NCBI GenBank assembly: GCA_039026595.1
Contig: JBCCMA010000038.1
Location: 1-23,591, forward strand
DNA from: JBCCMA01 sp039026595
GTDB lineage: Bacteria; Pseudomonadota; Gammaproteobacteria; Steroidobacterales; JBCCMA01
DNA: 23,591 nucleotides
Reading direction: 5' to 3'
Shown: in pieces, positions 16,932 to 23,520 of the stretch
How the letters are laid out: every line of letters begins with the position of its first letter
Numbering within the stretch: the first letter of the stretch is position 1
The notes under the pieces: model-generated
What the model was told of the DNA's origin: nothing
The model's input: only the letters and a program-made list of their open reading frames with translations
The model's database searches: none
Translations under genes and position numbers: made by a program

Positions 16932-16958
16932 GTATCGCACAAAATTATTTGTCGGAGC

Positions 16959-16988
16959 GGAAACTTTTCGCCATTCGGCCCGGTCTTA
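16959..16988 (+). promoter_or_regulatory. ECF/sigmaE-type promoter of sRNA 2
   Basis: The -35 GGAAACTT (16959-16966) and -10 GGTCTTA (16982-16988) are separated by 15 nt, the same as in the first promoter. The GGTC -10 core is the classic RpoE form. An AT-rich stretch (AAAATTATTTG, 16941-16951) lies upstream. The predicted start is near 16993. The conserved TTCG after the -35 and ATT..GAG after the -10 are shared with promoter 1. Confidence 0.7.
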
Positions 16989-16992
16989 AATT

Positions 16993-17106
16993 GAGCAAGC
17001 GGTCAGGACGACCGTCGCCCGCTCACCCTCCCAAGCGGGCTGCGCTCGGCACCCCCATGCCGGGCATTCCCCTGGCCCCGGCGCGGTTCCCCCGCGCCGG
17101 GGTTTT
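16993..17106 (+). ncRNA. Putative sRNA 2, diverged tandem copy of sRNA 1
   Basis: A transcript of about 114 nt is predicted. Its hairpins are CGGTC/GACCG (17000-17004, 17010-17014); GCCCGCT/AGCGGGC (17017-17023, 17034-17040) with a 10-nt loop displaying CCCUCCC (17026-17032); and the terminator. The order of parts, the C-rich loop and the terminator core (CCCCGGCGC followed by TTCCCC) match sRNA 1, which suggests duplication and divergence. Its 3' end stops 2 nt short of the opposite-strand engB stop codon, so it does not overlap the engB coding region. Its targets are unknown; the loop could pair with ribosome binding sites. Confidence 0.7.
17076..17106 (+). terminator. Intrinsic terminator of sRNA 2
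   Basis: A perfect 11-bp stem, CCCCGGCGCGG (17076-17086) with CCGCGCCGGGG (17092-17102), has a 5-nt loop and is followed by TTTT (17103-17106). There is no T tract on the minus side, so it is not the engB terminator. Confidence 0.9.
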
Positions 17107-17108
17107 CA

Positions 17109-17729
17109 TTATCCAGCGTCCGATTCAGAGGCTTGCTCTGGCGCCACCGGTGTCAGCCAGGCCGTCACGGTGGCCCGAAGCTCGTCCAGCCCGGTACCCT
17201 TCAACGCCGAGAACACTTGGGCGGAAATCCGATCATCGAGCTGCGAGCGCACCTTCTGCAGCGCGCCCTGCGCCGCGCCGCGACTGAGTTTGTCCGCTTT
17301 GGTCAAAACGGCATGCATGGGAAGGCCGGCAGCGCCTCCGTATTGCAACATCTGCACGTCAAACGGCATCAGCGGCCTGCGTACGTCCATGATGACCACG
17401 AGGCCCGCAAGTGACTGACGTTGCTCAAAATACTCGGCCAGCAACCGCTGCCAATGCGCCTTTATCCTGGGCGGCACCTTGGCGAAGCCGTAGCCCGGCA
17501 AATCCACGAGCCGCTGCGATTCGGTGACGGCGAAAAAATTGATCAACTGCGTTCGGCCCGGCGTCTTGCTGGTCCGCGCCAACCCACGCTGATCCACTAT
17601 CTTATTGAGCGCGCTAGATTTTCCGGCATTTGAGCGCCCAGAAAAGGCCACCTCAACACCCGCATCGGGCGGACAACCCGAGAGATCGTTCGCACTAGTC
17701 ATAAAATGTGCGCTGCGTAGCGAAACCAT
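17109..17729 (-). CDS. engB: Ribosome biogenesis GTP-binding protein EngB/YihA
   Basis: This essential-type TRAFAC GTPase of 206 residues is needed for large-subunit ribosome assembly. G1 is GRSNAGKS (31-38), the G2 region is TSKTPGRTQLINFF (53-66, Thr60), G3 is DLPGYG (76-81) and G4 is TKAD (143-146). I chose the ATG at 17727-17729, giving MVSLRSAHFMTSA, because it aligns with the family N-terminus. The frame is open to 17807 but that part is Ala-rich and unconserved. It faces polA and the two sRNAs and is divergent from cytochrome c4, matching the Pseudomonas order. Confidence 0.95.
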   Translation of the reverse strand: MVSLRSAHFMTSANDLSGCPPDAGVEVAFSGRSNAGKSSALNKIVDQRGLARTSKTPGRTQLINFFAVTESQRLVDLPGYGFAKVPPRIKAHWQRLLAEYFEQRQSLAGLVVIMDVRRPLMPFDVQMLQYGGAAGLPMHAVLTKADKLSRGAAQGALQKVRSQLDDRISAQVFSALKGTGLDELRATVTAWLTPVAPEQASESDAG

Positions 17730-17843
17730 TGGGCCAACTGCGTCGAAGATAGATGGTGTAGTAGTATACGCGGCTGCCGCGCCCTCACCGTTCATCGCGG
17801 CCCGCAAACCCGATTCAACGTGCGATCAGGACCCCCACAGATT

Positions 17844-18530
17844 ATGCGTTCCAGACTTATTTCGCCGATCTTCAGTGTGATCGGCACCATGTTCGTGGCG
17901 CTGTGTCTGGCGTCAGCTCAAGCTGACACCGATGCCAGCGCGGACAGTGACGCGAAAGCGGAGCCCAAGGCAGCGACCGGCGGAGACGCCAAGGCCGGCG
18001 AAGCGCGGGCCGTTGTTTGCGCAGGGTGCCATGGCATCGATGGCAATAGCCTGAACCCCGAATGGCCAACTCTGGCAGGGCAGCATCAGGACTACATCAT
18101 CAACCAGCTGAATAATTTTCAGCAGGGCCGGCGCCAGAACGCGCTTATGTCGCCCATGTCGATGGGTCTGACGCCCACCGATATGGCCAATCTCGCCGCG
18201 TTTTACTCAAGCCAGGAAACCAAGACCAACGAAGTGGACCCGGCCATCGCTGATCGAGGTCGTGCACTTTATTATGTCGGGGACCCGTCGAAAGGGATTC
18301 CAGCCTGTGTGGCCTGCCACGGGCCGACGGGTCGCGGCAACGCCCCTGGCGGCATGCCCATGCTCTCTGGACAGCGCAGCGGTTATGTCGTGAAGCAGCT
18401 CCGGGAGTACGCAGACGGCACGCGGGCGGGTCAGTCCGACACCAAGACCGCGATGATGCAGCAGACCGCCCAAATGCTGTCGCCTGAGGACATGGCCGCT
18501 GTCGCTGGGTTCATTCAGGGCCTAAACTAG
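17844..18530 (+). CDS. Cytochrome c4, periplasmic di-haem protein
   Basis: This 228-residue di-haem cytochrome c carries electrons towards terminal oxidases. A signal peptide (1-27, ending ASAQA) is followed by an acidic linker and two class I haem domains. Haem sites are Cys59-Ala-Gly-Cys62-His63 and Cys155-Val-Ala-Cys158-His159. Distal Met candidates lie in LMSPMSMGL (about 102-107) and in AMMQQTAQM (about 203-211). The repeated sequence pattern of the two halves (QLNNFQQGRRQN and QLREYADGTRAG) shows internal duplication. ATG 17844 was preferred over GTG 17820; an AGGA lies 12 nt upstream. Confidence 0.93.
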   Translation: MRSRLISPIFSVIGTMFVALCLASAQADTDASADSDAKAEPKAATGGDAKAGEARAVVCAGCHGIDGNSLNPEWPTLAGQHQDYIINQLNNFQQGRRQNALMSPMSMGLTPTDMANLAAFYSSQETKTNEVDPAIADRGRALYYVGDPSKGIPACVACHGPTGRGNAPGGMPMLSGQRSGYVVKQLREYADGTRAGQSDTKTAMMQQTAQMLSPEDMAAVAGFIQGLN

Positions 18531-18594
18531 GCCCTTCGGTGCCCGGCGGCGAACCAATCGCCGCCCGAAGCGCCTAATAGTCTGGATCTGTACG

Positions 18595-18627
18595 CCGCGC
18601 GTGGCAGCCTGCTGCGCGCGGTGTTTT
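18595..18627 (+). terminator. Possible terminator/attenuator between cytochrome c4 and dsbA
   Basis: CCGCGCG (18595-18601) pairs with CGCGCGG (18615-18621), with a further CAGC/GCTG pair inside, and is followed by TGTTTT. It is the third of three stem-loops in the 128-bp gap. The others are GGGCCT/AGGCCC over the cytochrome stop codon (18518-18534) and GGCGGCGA/TCGCCGCC (18545-18565). The interrupted T tract makes full termination doubtful; partial read-through into dsbA is possible. Confidence 0.45.
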
Positions 18628-18658
18628 CGCAGGACAAAACGCCTCGGGAGCGAAAATA

Positions 18659-19492
18659 ATGAATCGAATGAACGTAGTGCTGACGGCCGTCGCCGGATTG
18701 GGTTTCGCAGGGCTCACCGCCTGCAGCCCCGCCGATGCCAGCGATGTAACGAGCGCCGCCAAGAAAGCGCCGGCAGAAGCGACAGCCACCGCCGCAAAAC
18801 CGGACATTGACGCAGCCAAGGACCGTGCGCGCAGCAACGACAGACTGGCGCGTCTGGATGAGCCGAACACGCCGATCCGCCCACGCGGTTCAGCCGCAGA
18901 CGCGGGTCTGGTCGCCGAAGGTGACAAGAATTTCAAAGCCGGTAAGGACTACGTGGTTCTGAAGCCATCCAAGCGCACCAGCAGCCCCGCCGGCAAGGTG
19001 GAGCTGACGGAGGTGTTCATGTACCAGTGCCCGCACTGCTTCAGCTTCGAGCCGTTCATCGAATCTGTGCTGCGCAACCAGCCGGAAGAAATGAACTTTG
19101 TGCGTTTGCCCGCCATCTTCAACAACGTGGCCAAGCTGCACGCGCAGGCGTTTTACGCCGCGAAGTCGATGGGTGTCTGGGAAGAGCTGCACACACCGTT
19201 CTTCCAGGAAATTCATACCCGTCGCAACCTGATGCCAACGGAAGACAAACTGCTCGACTTTGTCGCCAAGCAGGGTATCGACCGAACCAAGTTCAAGAAC
19301 GCAATGAAGTCCTTTGAAGTGGATTCAAAAGTGCGCGATGCGATGGACCTCAACACCGCCTATCAGATCGGTAGCGTCCCGACGCTGGTGATCAACGGAA
19401 AATACGTGACGAGCGGCGCGATGGTTGGCAACACGCAGAAGCTGCGCGATGTAGTGAACTATCTGATCGCAAAAGAGGCGATCGCACTGTAG
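18659..19492 (+). CDS. dsbA: Lipidated thiol:disulfide interchange protein DsbA
   Basis: This is a periplasmic disulfide oxidase of 277 residues. The active site is Cys124-Pro-His-Cys127 within FMYQCPHCFSFEP, and the cis-proline is Pro241 in GSVPTLVING. The thioredoxin fold with helical insert spans about 95-275. Unusually, the N-terminus is a lipoprotein signal with lipobox LTAC (Cys22), not a cleavable signal. An Ala/Lys-rich linker of about 70 residues precedes the fold, making the protein longer than the usual 210-residue DsbA. GGAG precedes the ATG. No DsbB gene is in the window. It is downstream of cytochrome c4, as in Pseudomonas. Confidence 0.93.
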   Translation: MNRMNVVLTAVAGLGFAGLTACSPADASDVTSAAKKAPAEATATAAKPDIDAAKDRARSNDRLARLDEPNTPIRPRGSAADAGLVAEGDKNFKAGKDYVVLKPSKRTSSPAGKVELTEVFMYQCPHCFSFEPFIESVLRNQPEEMNFVRLPAIFNNVAKLHAQAFYAAKSMGVWEELHTPFFQEIHTRRNLMPTEDKLLDFVAKQGIDRTKFKNAMKSFEVDSKVRDAMDLNTAYQIGSVPTLVINGKYVTSGAMVGNTQKLRDVVNYLIAKEAIAL

Positions 19493-19500
19493 GGCGTTTG

Positions 19501-19526
19501 CGGCGGGCGCTACCCGGCGCCTGCCG
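19501..19526. other. GC-rich hairpin in the dsbA / L,D-transpeptidase convergent junction
   Basis: CGGCGGGCGC (19501-19510) pairs with GCGCCTGCCG (19517-19526) with one G-T wobble and a 6-nt loop. It overlaps the transpeptidase stop codon and lies 8 bp past the dsbA stop. No T tract follows on either strand, so it is a 3'-end stabilising or Rho-pausing candidate, not a clear intrinsic terminator. Confidence 0.4.
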
Positions 19527-20751
19527 CGCTTTCCGAGACGATCTGCCACCGACCGGTCTCGTTGACACGCCAGTACTGGCGCTTGCGCGACGTGGCGTTG
19601 AAATTATTGCTGCGGTAGCGTTGCTCGAACGTCACCACCACCAATCCTTTTTCGTTCGGGTGGCCGTAGACGCTGACATCGTTCAGAGCAACGCGCACAA
19701 ACTGTTTGCCAAGCGCGACCCGGCGCTTGTAGGCCGACCATGCGGCCTTGTCCATGCCGCGCCCGACGAAGTCGTACGCGTAGTGCGACAGGTACTCGTC
19801 GGTATCACCGCTTTCCCAGTCCCGGCGCCAGCGTTCCAGCGCCTGCGACATGTTTGTAGCCTGAGCATCCGACTCGGCCGGCGTCAGCCACGCGATATCG
19901 TGGCCAATCAGAACCGGCGTCACGCCAGGTTTGATCAACGGTGCGATCACGCTTAACTCGGAATTGACCAACGCAACACAGCCGTCGCTGTCTGCCGGCG
20001 GCCGGCTGTAGTTGGCACTGGCGACCCCGTGTACCCAGATTCCACTGCCGGTGCGTCCAAGACGCCGGTCCCAGTCGTTCGGATAATCCACGGGGAATGC
20101 CACGGGACCGTAGCGATCCGGCAGCGCCTCGCCGGGCAGTCTCTGCGTCACGAAGTAGACACCAAGCGGCGTTTTCTTATCGCCTTTGCGCTCCTTGCCA
20201 AAACCGTTCTTGCCGGACGATACATAGTAGTCATCGATCAGGCGGGGCCTCGGGCCGCGGTTATCGAACAGGAACAAACGCGACAACGACAAATCCACCA
20301 CGACGATGGTCGGGTGCGTTGTGCCGGTCTTCAGAAGCGGCGCCGGCAACCGATCACCCGGCGCGAAGGCGTGGCCTTGCCAACGCTGTCGCGCTTCGGC
20401 CAGCAAATGGTTGAAGTTCGTATCTTTTGCGGACGCATCCACGACGGTGGGCAGCCCGGCCTGCGCCGACAAAATATCGCCACGTAACAGATGGGCCAGC
20501 CGATACGTCGGCTGTTCCTTGATCAAGGAGTCAACCAGATAGAGCGCCTGATGCGTCTGCCCTGCACGGAACTTGTCGATTACCTCAAGCAACAGGTCCT
20601 CCGGCAGATTGCTGCCGGCCGGCGAGATCAGCGATCGTGTGGGCGCCGTCACCATGGCCACCGCGTCACCGGAGGCGGCGACGCTGGCCGGCACGAGCGG
20701 CAAAGCGACGCCCAAAGCCGCGGTCAGTGATGTGGTAAACGCACAGAGCAT
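19510..20751 (-). CDS. YkuD-type L,D-transpeptidase with C-terminal NTF2-like domain
   Basis: This is an exported enzyme of 413 residues, probably acting on peptidoglycan. A signal-like N-terminus (1-27) is followed by a TPR-like helical hairpin (about 50-100), the YkuD domain (about 148-284) and an NTF2/SnoaL-like domain (about 303-410). The catalytic motif has His241 in WVHGVAS and Cys258 in SDGCVALVN. The Arg that usually follows (GC-hydrophobic-R) is Ala260, as I recall for YafK/DpaA-type members. It may therefore be a crosslinking enzyme or a Braun-lipoprotein-type amidase. The gene starts 25 bp after the TPR gene, and the C-terminal domain is related to that neighbour's. Confidence 0.88.
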   Translation of the reverse strand: MLCAFTTSLTAALGVALPLVPASVAASGDAVAMVTAPTRSLISPAGSNLPEDLLLEVIDKFRAGQTHQALYLVDSLIKEQPTYRLAHLLRGDILSAQAGLPTVVDASAKDTNFNHLLAEARQRWQGHAFAPGDRLPAPLLKTGTTHPTIVVVDLSLSRLFLFDNRGPRPRLIDDYYVSSGKNGFGKERKGDKKTPLGVYFVTQRLPGEALPDRYGPVAFPVDYPNDWDRRLGRTGSGIWVHGVASANYSRPPADSDGCVALVNSELSVIAPLIKPGVTPVLIGHDIAWLTPAESDAQATNMSQALERWRRDWESGDTDEYLSHYAYDFVGRGMDKAAWSAYKRRVALGKQFVRVALNDVSVYGHPNEKGLVVVTFEQRYRSNNFNATSRKRQYWRVNETGRWQIVSESAAGAG

Positions 20752-20776
20752 ACCGGGGCGACGACCGACCGGGCCG

Positions 20777-21859
20777 CTACTCCGAGGTCTCGGTCGCGAT
20801 GCGCCAGCGCCCGTTCACGAGCACCATATCGAGCGTCTTGCGCACCTGATCCTCGTAGTTATCTGAACGGTAACGCTGCGTAAAGACCGCTTTGGCCCGC
20901 ACGCCGGACTGCACCTCAATCGACATATCGGAGATATCCACCTGGATGAAGGACGGCGCCGTTAGTCGATCGCGGCGATACCGGCTCCAGGACGCGCGGG
21001 ACGCGCCGTTGGCCGGGCGAAAATTCGGGGCGTAGCTGCCCAGATAGTTGTCCACGTCCTGCGCACTCCACGCCTTGCCCCAGGCAAGAATCGCGTTCTC
21101 GATATCGTTCTCATTAACGACGGGCGTCGCCGCCACGGTGCCCGGACCTGGGCGCGGGACAGCCGGAGTAGGACGAACGGCTGCGGTGGTTGTTACCGGT
21201 GCCAATATCTCGGGCTCTGAGGACGGCGGTACGCGCGCGGGTGTCGGAGCTGGCCGACTGGTTGGTGAGGTCGTCGCCACGCGCGTCGGCGCGGGCGCCG
21301 CGGCGGCTTGCGTCGGCACGGTAAATAAACCGTTGACGGCCGACAGCTTGAGGCGTGCGGACTGATTGGCGCGATCCTGCTCCAGGGCGCGGTCGTAGGC
21401 CATGCTGGCCATCCGTGCGTACAGATCCCCCAGATTCTCATGCGCGGTGGAGTAACTCGGGTGGGTCTGAATGGCCGCGAGCAAAGCCTGACGGGCTTTG
21501 TCGAACTCGCCGTTCTCCGCGAACAACACAGCGAGGTTGTTCCACGGCTCCGGCAACTCAGGGTAATCGGTGGTCAGCCCGACGAACATGTCGATGGCTT
21601 CTTCGCGACGCTCCGTCCCCGCCAGAATCAGCGCTTTCAGAAAACGCGCTTCGGCATTGCCACCGGCGCGCTCGAGCACCCGGTCCACCAGAGACATCGC
21701 CTGGTCGATGCGGCCGCCCTCGTAGAGTGTTTGGGCGCGTGCAATGTCAGATTCGATCGACACATCGGCCGATCCGGATTGTTGAGCCAGTGACGGCGTC
21801 GCGAGCCCGAGAAGGACACAGAACATAACGCCCGCGGGAGCGTGCCAAATCTTGCGCAT
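20777..21859 (-). CDS. Periplasmic TPR protein with C-terminal NTF2-like domain
   Basis: This 360-residue exported protein is of uncertain function. It has a signal peptide (1-26, ending SLAQ) and about four TPR repeats (35-190, for example PEPWNNLAVLFAENGEFDKA). A Pro/Thr/Ala-rich linker (about 195-255) follows, then an NTF2-like domain (about 258-360) with W..AW.A.D..NYL, F.QRYRSDNY and GRWRI..E. The same pattern occurs in the downstream transpeptidase. This suggests a shared partner or substrate and a role in cell-wall remodelling. The start is uncertain: ATG 21859 gives the best signal peptide, while ATG 21889 and GTG 21895 are in frame; none has a good ribosome binding site. Confidence 0.85.
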   Translation of the reverse strand: MRKIWHAPAGVMFCVLLGLATPSLAQQSGSADVSIESDIARAQTLYEGGRIDQAMSLVDRVLERAGGNAEARFLKALILAGTERREEAIDMFVGLTTDYPELPEPWNNLAVLFAENGEFDKARQALLAAIQTHPSYSTAHENLGDLYARMASMAYDRALEQDRANQSARLKLSAVNGLFTVPTQAAAAPAPTRVATTSPTSRPAPTPARVPPSSEPEILAPVTTTAAVRPTPAVPRPGPGTVAATPVVNENDIENAILAWGKAWSAQDVDNYLGSYAPNFRPANGASRASWSRYRRDRLTAPSFIQVDISDMSIEVQSGVRAKAVFTQRYRSDNYEDQVRKTLDMVLVNGRWRIATETSE

Positions 21860-22010
21860 AATCGAGAGTAACTTGTTGTTTGGGAACATGAACACGGACT
21901 ATCCGCGCTCGGCGGAGCTTAGCAGGAATATGCTTTGCTTGGCACTACCACCAACACGATTCGTACCAATGTTCTCAGCCGCGCAACGCGCTGCAATTTG
22001 AGCGGCTTGG

Positions 22011-22040
22011 TCGACGGCGGTCGGGGCAATTGAGTAGAAT
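22011..22040 (+). promoter_or_regulatory. Candidate sigma70 promoter of the acyl-CoA dehydrogenase gene
   Basis: The -35 TCGACG (22011-22016; 4 of 6 consensus) and -10 TAGAAT (22035-22040; 5 of 6) are spaced by 18 bp. They would give a leader of about 30 nt before ATG 22078. An imperfect inverted repeat, GGGGCAATT...AATT..GCCCC, overlaps the -10 and could be an operator; both calls are by eye. Confidence 0.35.
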
Positions 22041-22077
22041 TGGTGCCCCGCACCACAACCAAGACGGTCCCGTATTC

Positions 22078-23520
22078 ATGTACACCGCTCCGCTCAAAGA
22101 CATGAAGTTCGTCATCGACCACGTCGCTGACCTGTCCTCGATCAACCAACATCCGCGTTTTGCCGACGCCGACCAGGATCTGGTCCACAGCGTCCTGGAC
22201 GAAGCCGGTCGCCTTGCGTCCGAGGTACTGGCGCCTTTGAACTGGCCTGCCGACCGCGATGGTGCCCGCATTGAGGGACCCGACGTCCACGCACCGCAGG
22301 GGTTTGCGGAGGCATACAAACAATATGTCGAGGGTGGCTGGAACAGCCTTACCGGCGAGCCGGAGTTTGGCGGGCAAGGCTTGCCGTCCGTACTGTCGTT
22401 TGCCGTGGACGAGATGTGGAACAGCGCAAACATGTCGTTCGCCCTTTGTCCCATGCTCACGCAGGCTGGTGTCGAGGCGCTCGAGGCCCACGGTTCGGAG
22501 ACCCTGCAGAAAATTTATCTGCCGAAAATGGCCAGCGGCGAATGGTCGGGGACCATGGATCTGACCGAGCCGCAGGCCGGCTCGGATCTGGCGGCGCTTC
22601 GAACCCGCGCGGAGCCAGAGGGCGATCACTACCGCCTGTTTGGCACCAAAATCTACATTACGTGGGGCGACCATCAGATGGCGGACAACGTCATTCACAT
22701 GGTGCTCGCGCGCCTGCCGGATGCCCCCGAAGGCGTGCGCGGTATTTCGCTGTTCCTGGTTCCCAAGTTCCTGGTCAATGACGACGGGTCGCTCGGGGAG
22801 CGCAACGACATGCGGCCCATGTCGATCGAAGAGAAACTCGGCATTCACGGCAGCCCCACGTGCGTTATTGGATTCGGTGAAAACGGCGACGGCGCCATCG
22901 GCTATCTCGTCGGCGAAGCCAACAAGGGTCTGGCGTGCATGTTCACCATGATGAATAACGCCCGACTCAAAGTGGGTCTTGAGGGCGTTGGCCTGGCCGA
23001 GATGGCCTACCAGCGGGCACTCGCCTACGCCAAGGACCGGGTGCAGGGTGCGTTGCCCGGCAAAGGCAAGGTCGCCATCGTCGAACATCCCGACGTGCGA
23101 CGCATGCTCATGCTGATGAAATCGCAGACCGAGGCGATGCGCGCGCTGAGCTACACCACTGCGATCACCATGGATCAGGTCGCGGCGAGCGGTGATGACG
23201 CCGTCCGCGCCGATCTGCAGGCGCGTGTTGATCTGCTGGTGCCCATCGTAAAAGCCTGGAGCACCGAACAGGTTCAGGAAGTCACCGGCCTCGGCGTGCA
23301 GGTGCATGGCGGGATGGGCTTTGTCGAAGAGACGGGCGCTGCGCAGTATTATCGCGACGCACGCATCACCACCATTTACGAAGGCACCACGGGCATTCAG
23401 GGCCAGGATCTGGCCGGCCGCAAGATCATTCGCGACGAGGGCCGCGCCGCGCGCGCGCTGTCGGCCGACATGCGTCGCGCCGCCGATACGCTCGCCGAAC
23501 GCGGCCCTCGTCGCGAATGA
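22078..23520 (+). CDS. Acyl-CoA dehydrogenase, C-terminally truncated by the terminal inverted repeat
   Basis: This FAD-dependent acyl-CoA dehydrogenase belongs to the long, about 595-residue branch (DmdC/AidB-like, with extra C-terminal domain). Visible parts are the N-terminal MYTAPLKDMKFVIDHV, the FAD-binding MDLTEPQAGSDLAALRT, LGIHGSPTC, VQVHGGMGFVEETGAAQYYRD, and the catalytic-Glu segment IYEGTTGIQGQDL. ATG 22078 is the natural family start. The frame stops after 480 residues, about 115 short. The last residues and the TGA come from the right arm of a 92-bp inverted repeat, so the stop is probably not the natural one. Fatty-acid or methylmercaptopropionyl-CoA oxidation are possible roles; the substrate is unknown. 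Confidence 0.9.
   Translation: MYTAPLKDMKFVIDHVADLSSINQHPRFADADQDLVHSVLDEAGRLASEVLAPLNWPADRDGARIEGPDVHAPQGFAEAYKQYVEGGWNSLTGEPEFGGQGLPSVLSFAVDEMWNSANMSFALCPMLTQAGVEALEAHGSETLQKIYLPKMASGEWSGTMDLTEPQAGSDLAALRTRAEPEGDHYRLFGTKIYITWGDHQMADNVIHMVLARLPDAPEGVRGISLFLVPKFLVNDDGSLGERNDMRPMSIEEKLGIHGSPTCVIGFGENGDGAIGYLVGEANKGLACMFTMMNNARLKVGLEGVGLAEMAYQRALAYAKDRVQGALPGKGKVAIVEHPDVRRMLMLMKSQTEAMRALSYTTAITMDQVAASGDDAVRADLQARVDLLVPIVKAWSTEQVQEVTGLGVQVHGGMGFVEETGAAQYYRDARITTIYEGTTGIQGQDLAGRKIIRDEGRAARALSADMRRAADTLAERGPRRE

Noticed and set aside
16827..16998. ORF starting at ATG 16827 in the polA-engB gap
   Set aside because: It has no ribosome binding site, runs through a perfect intrinsic terminator and the next promoter, and shows no protein-like composition.
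21919..23307. Minus-strand open frame of 462 codons opposite the acyl-CoA dehydrogenase
   Set aside because: Antisense to a clear enzyme gene with normal motifs; composition typical of a shadow frame.
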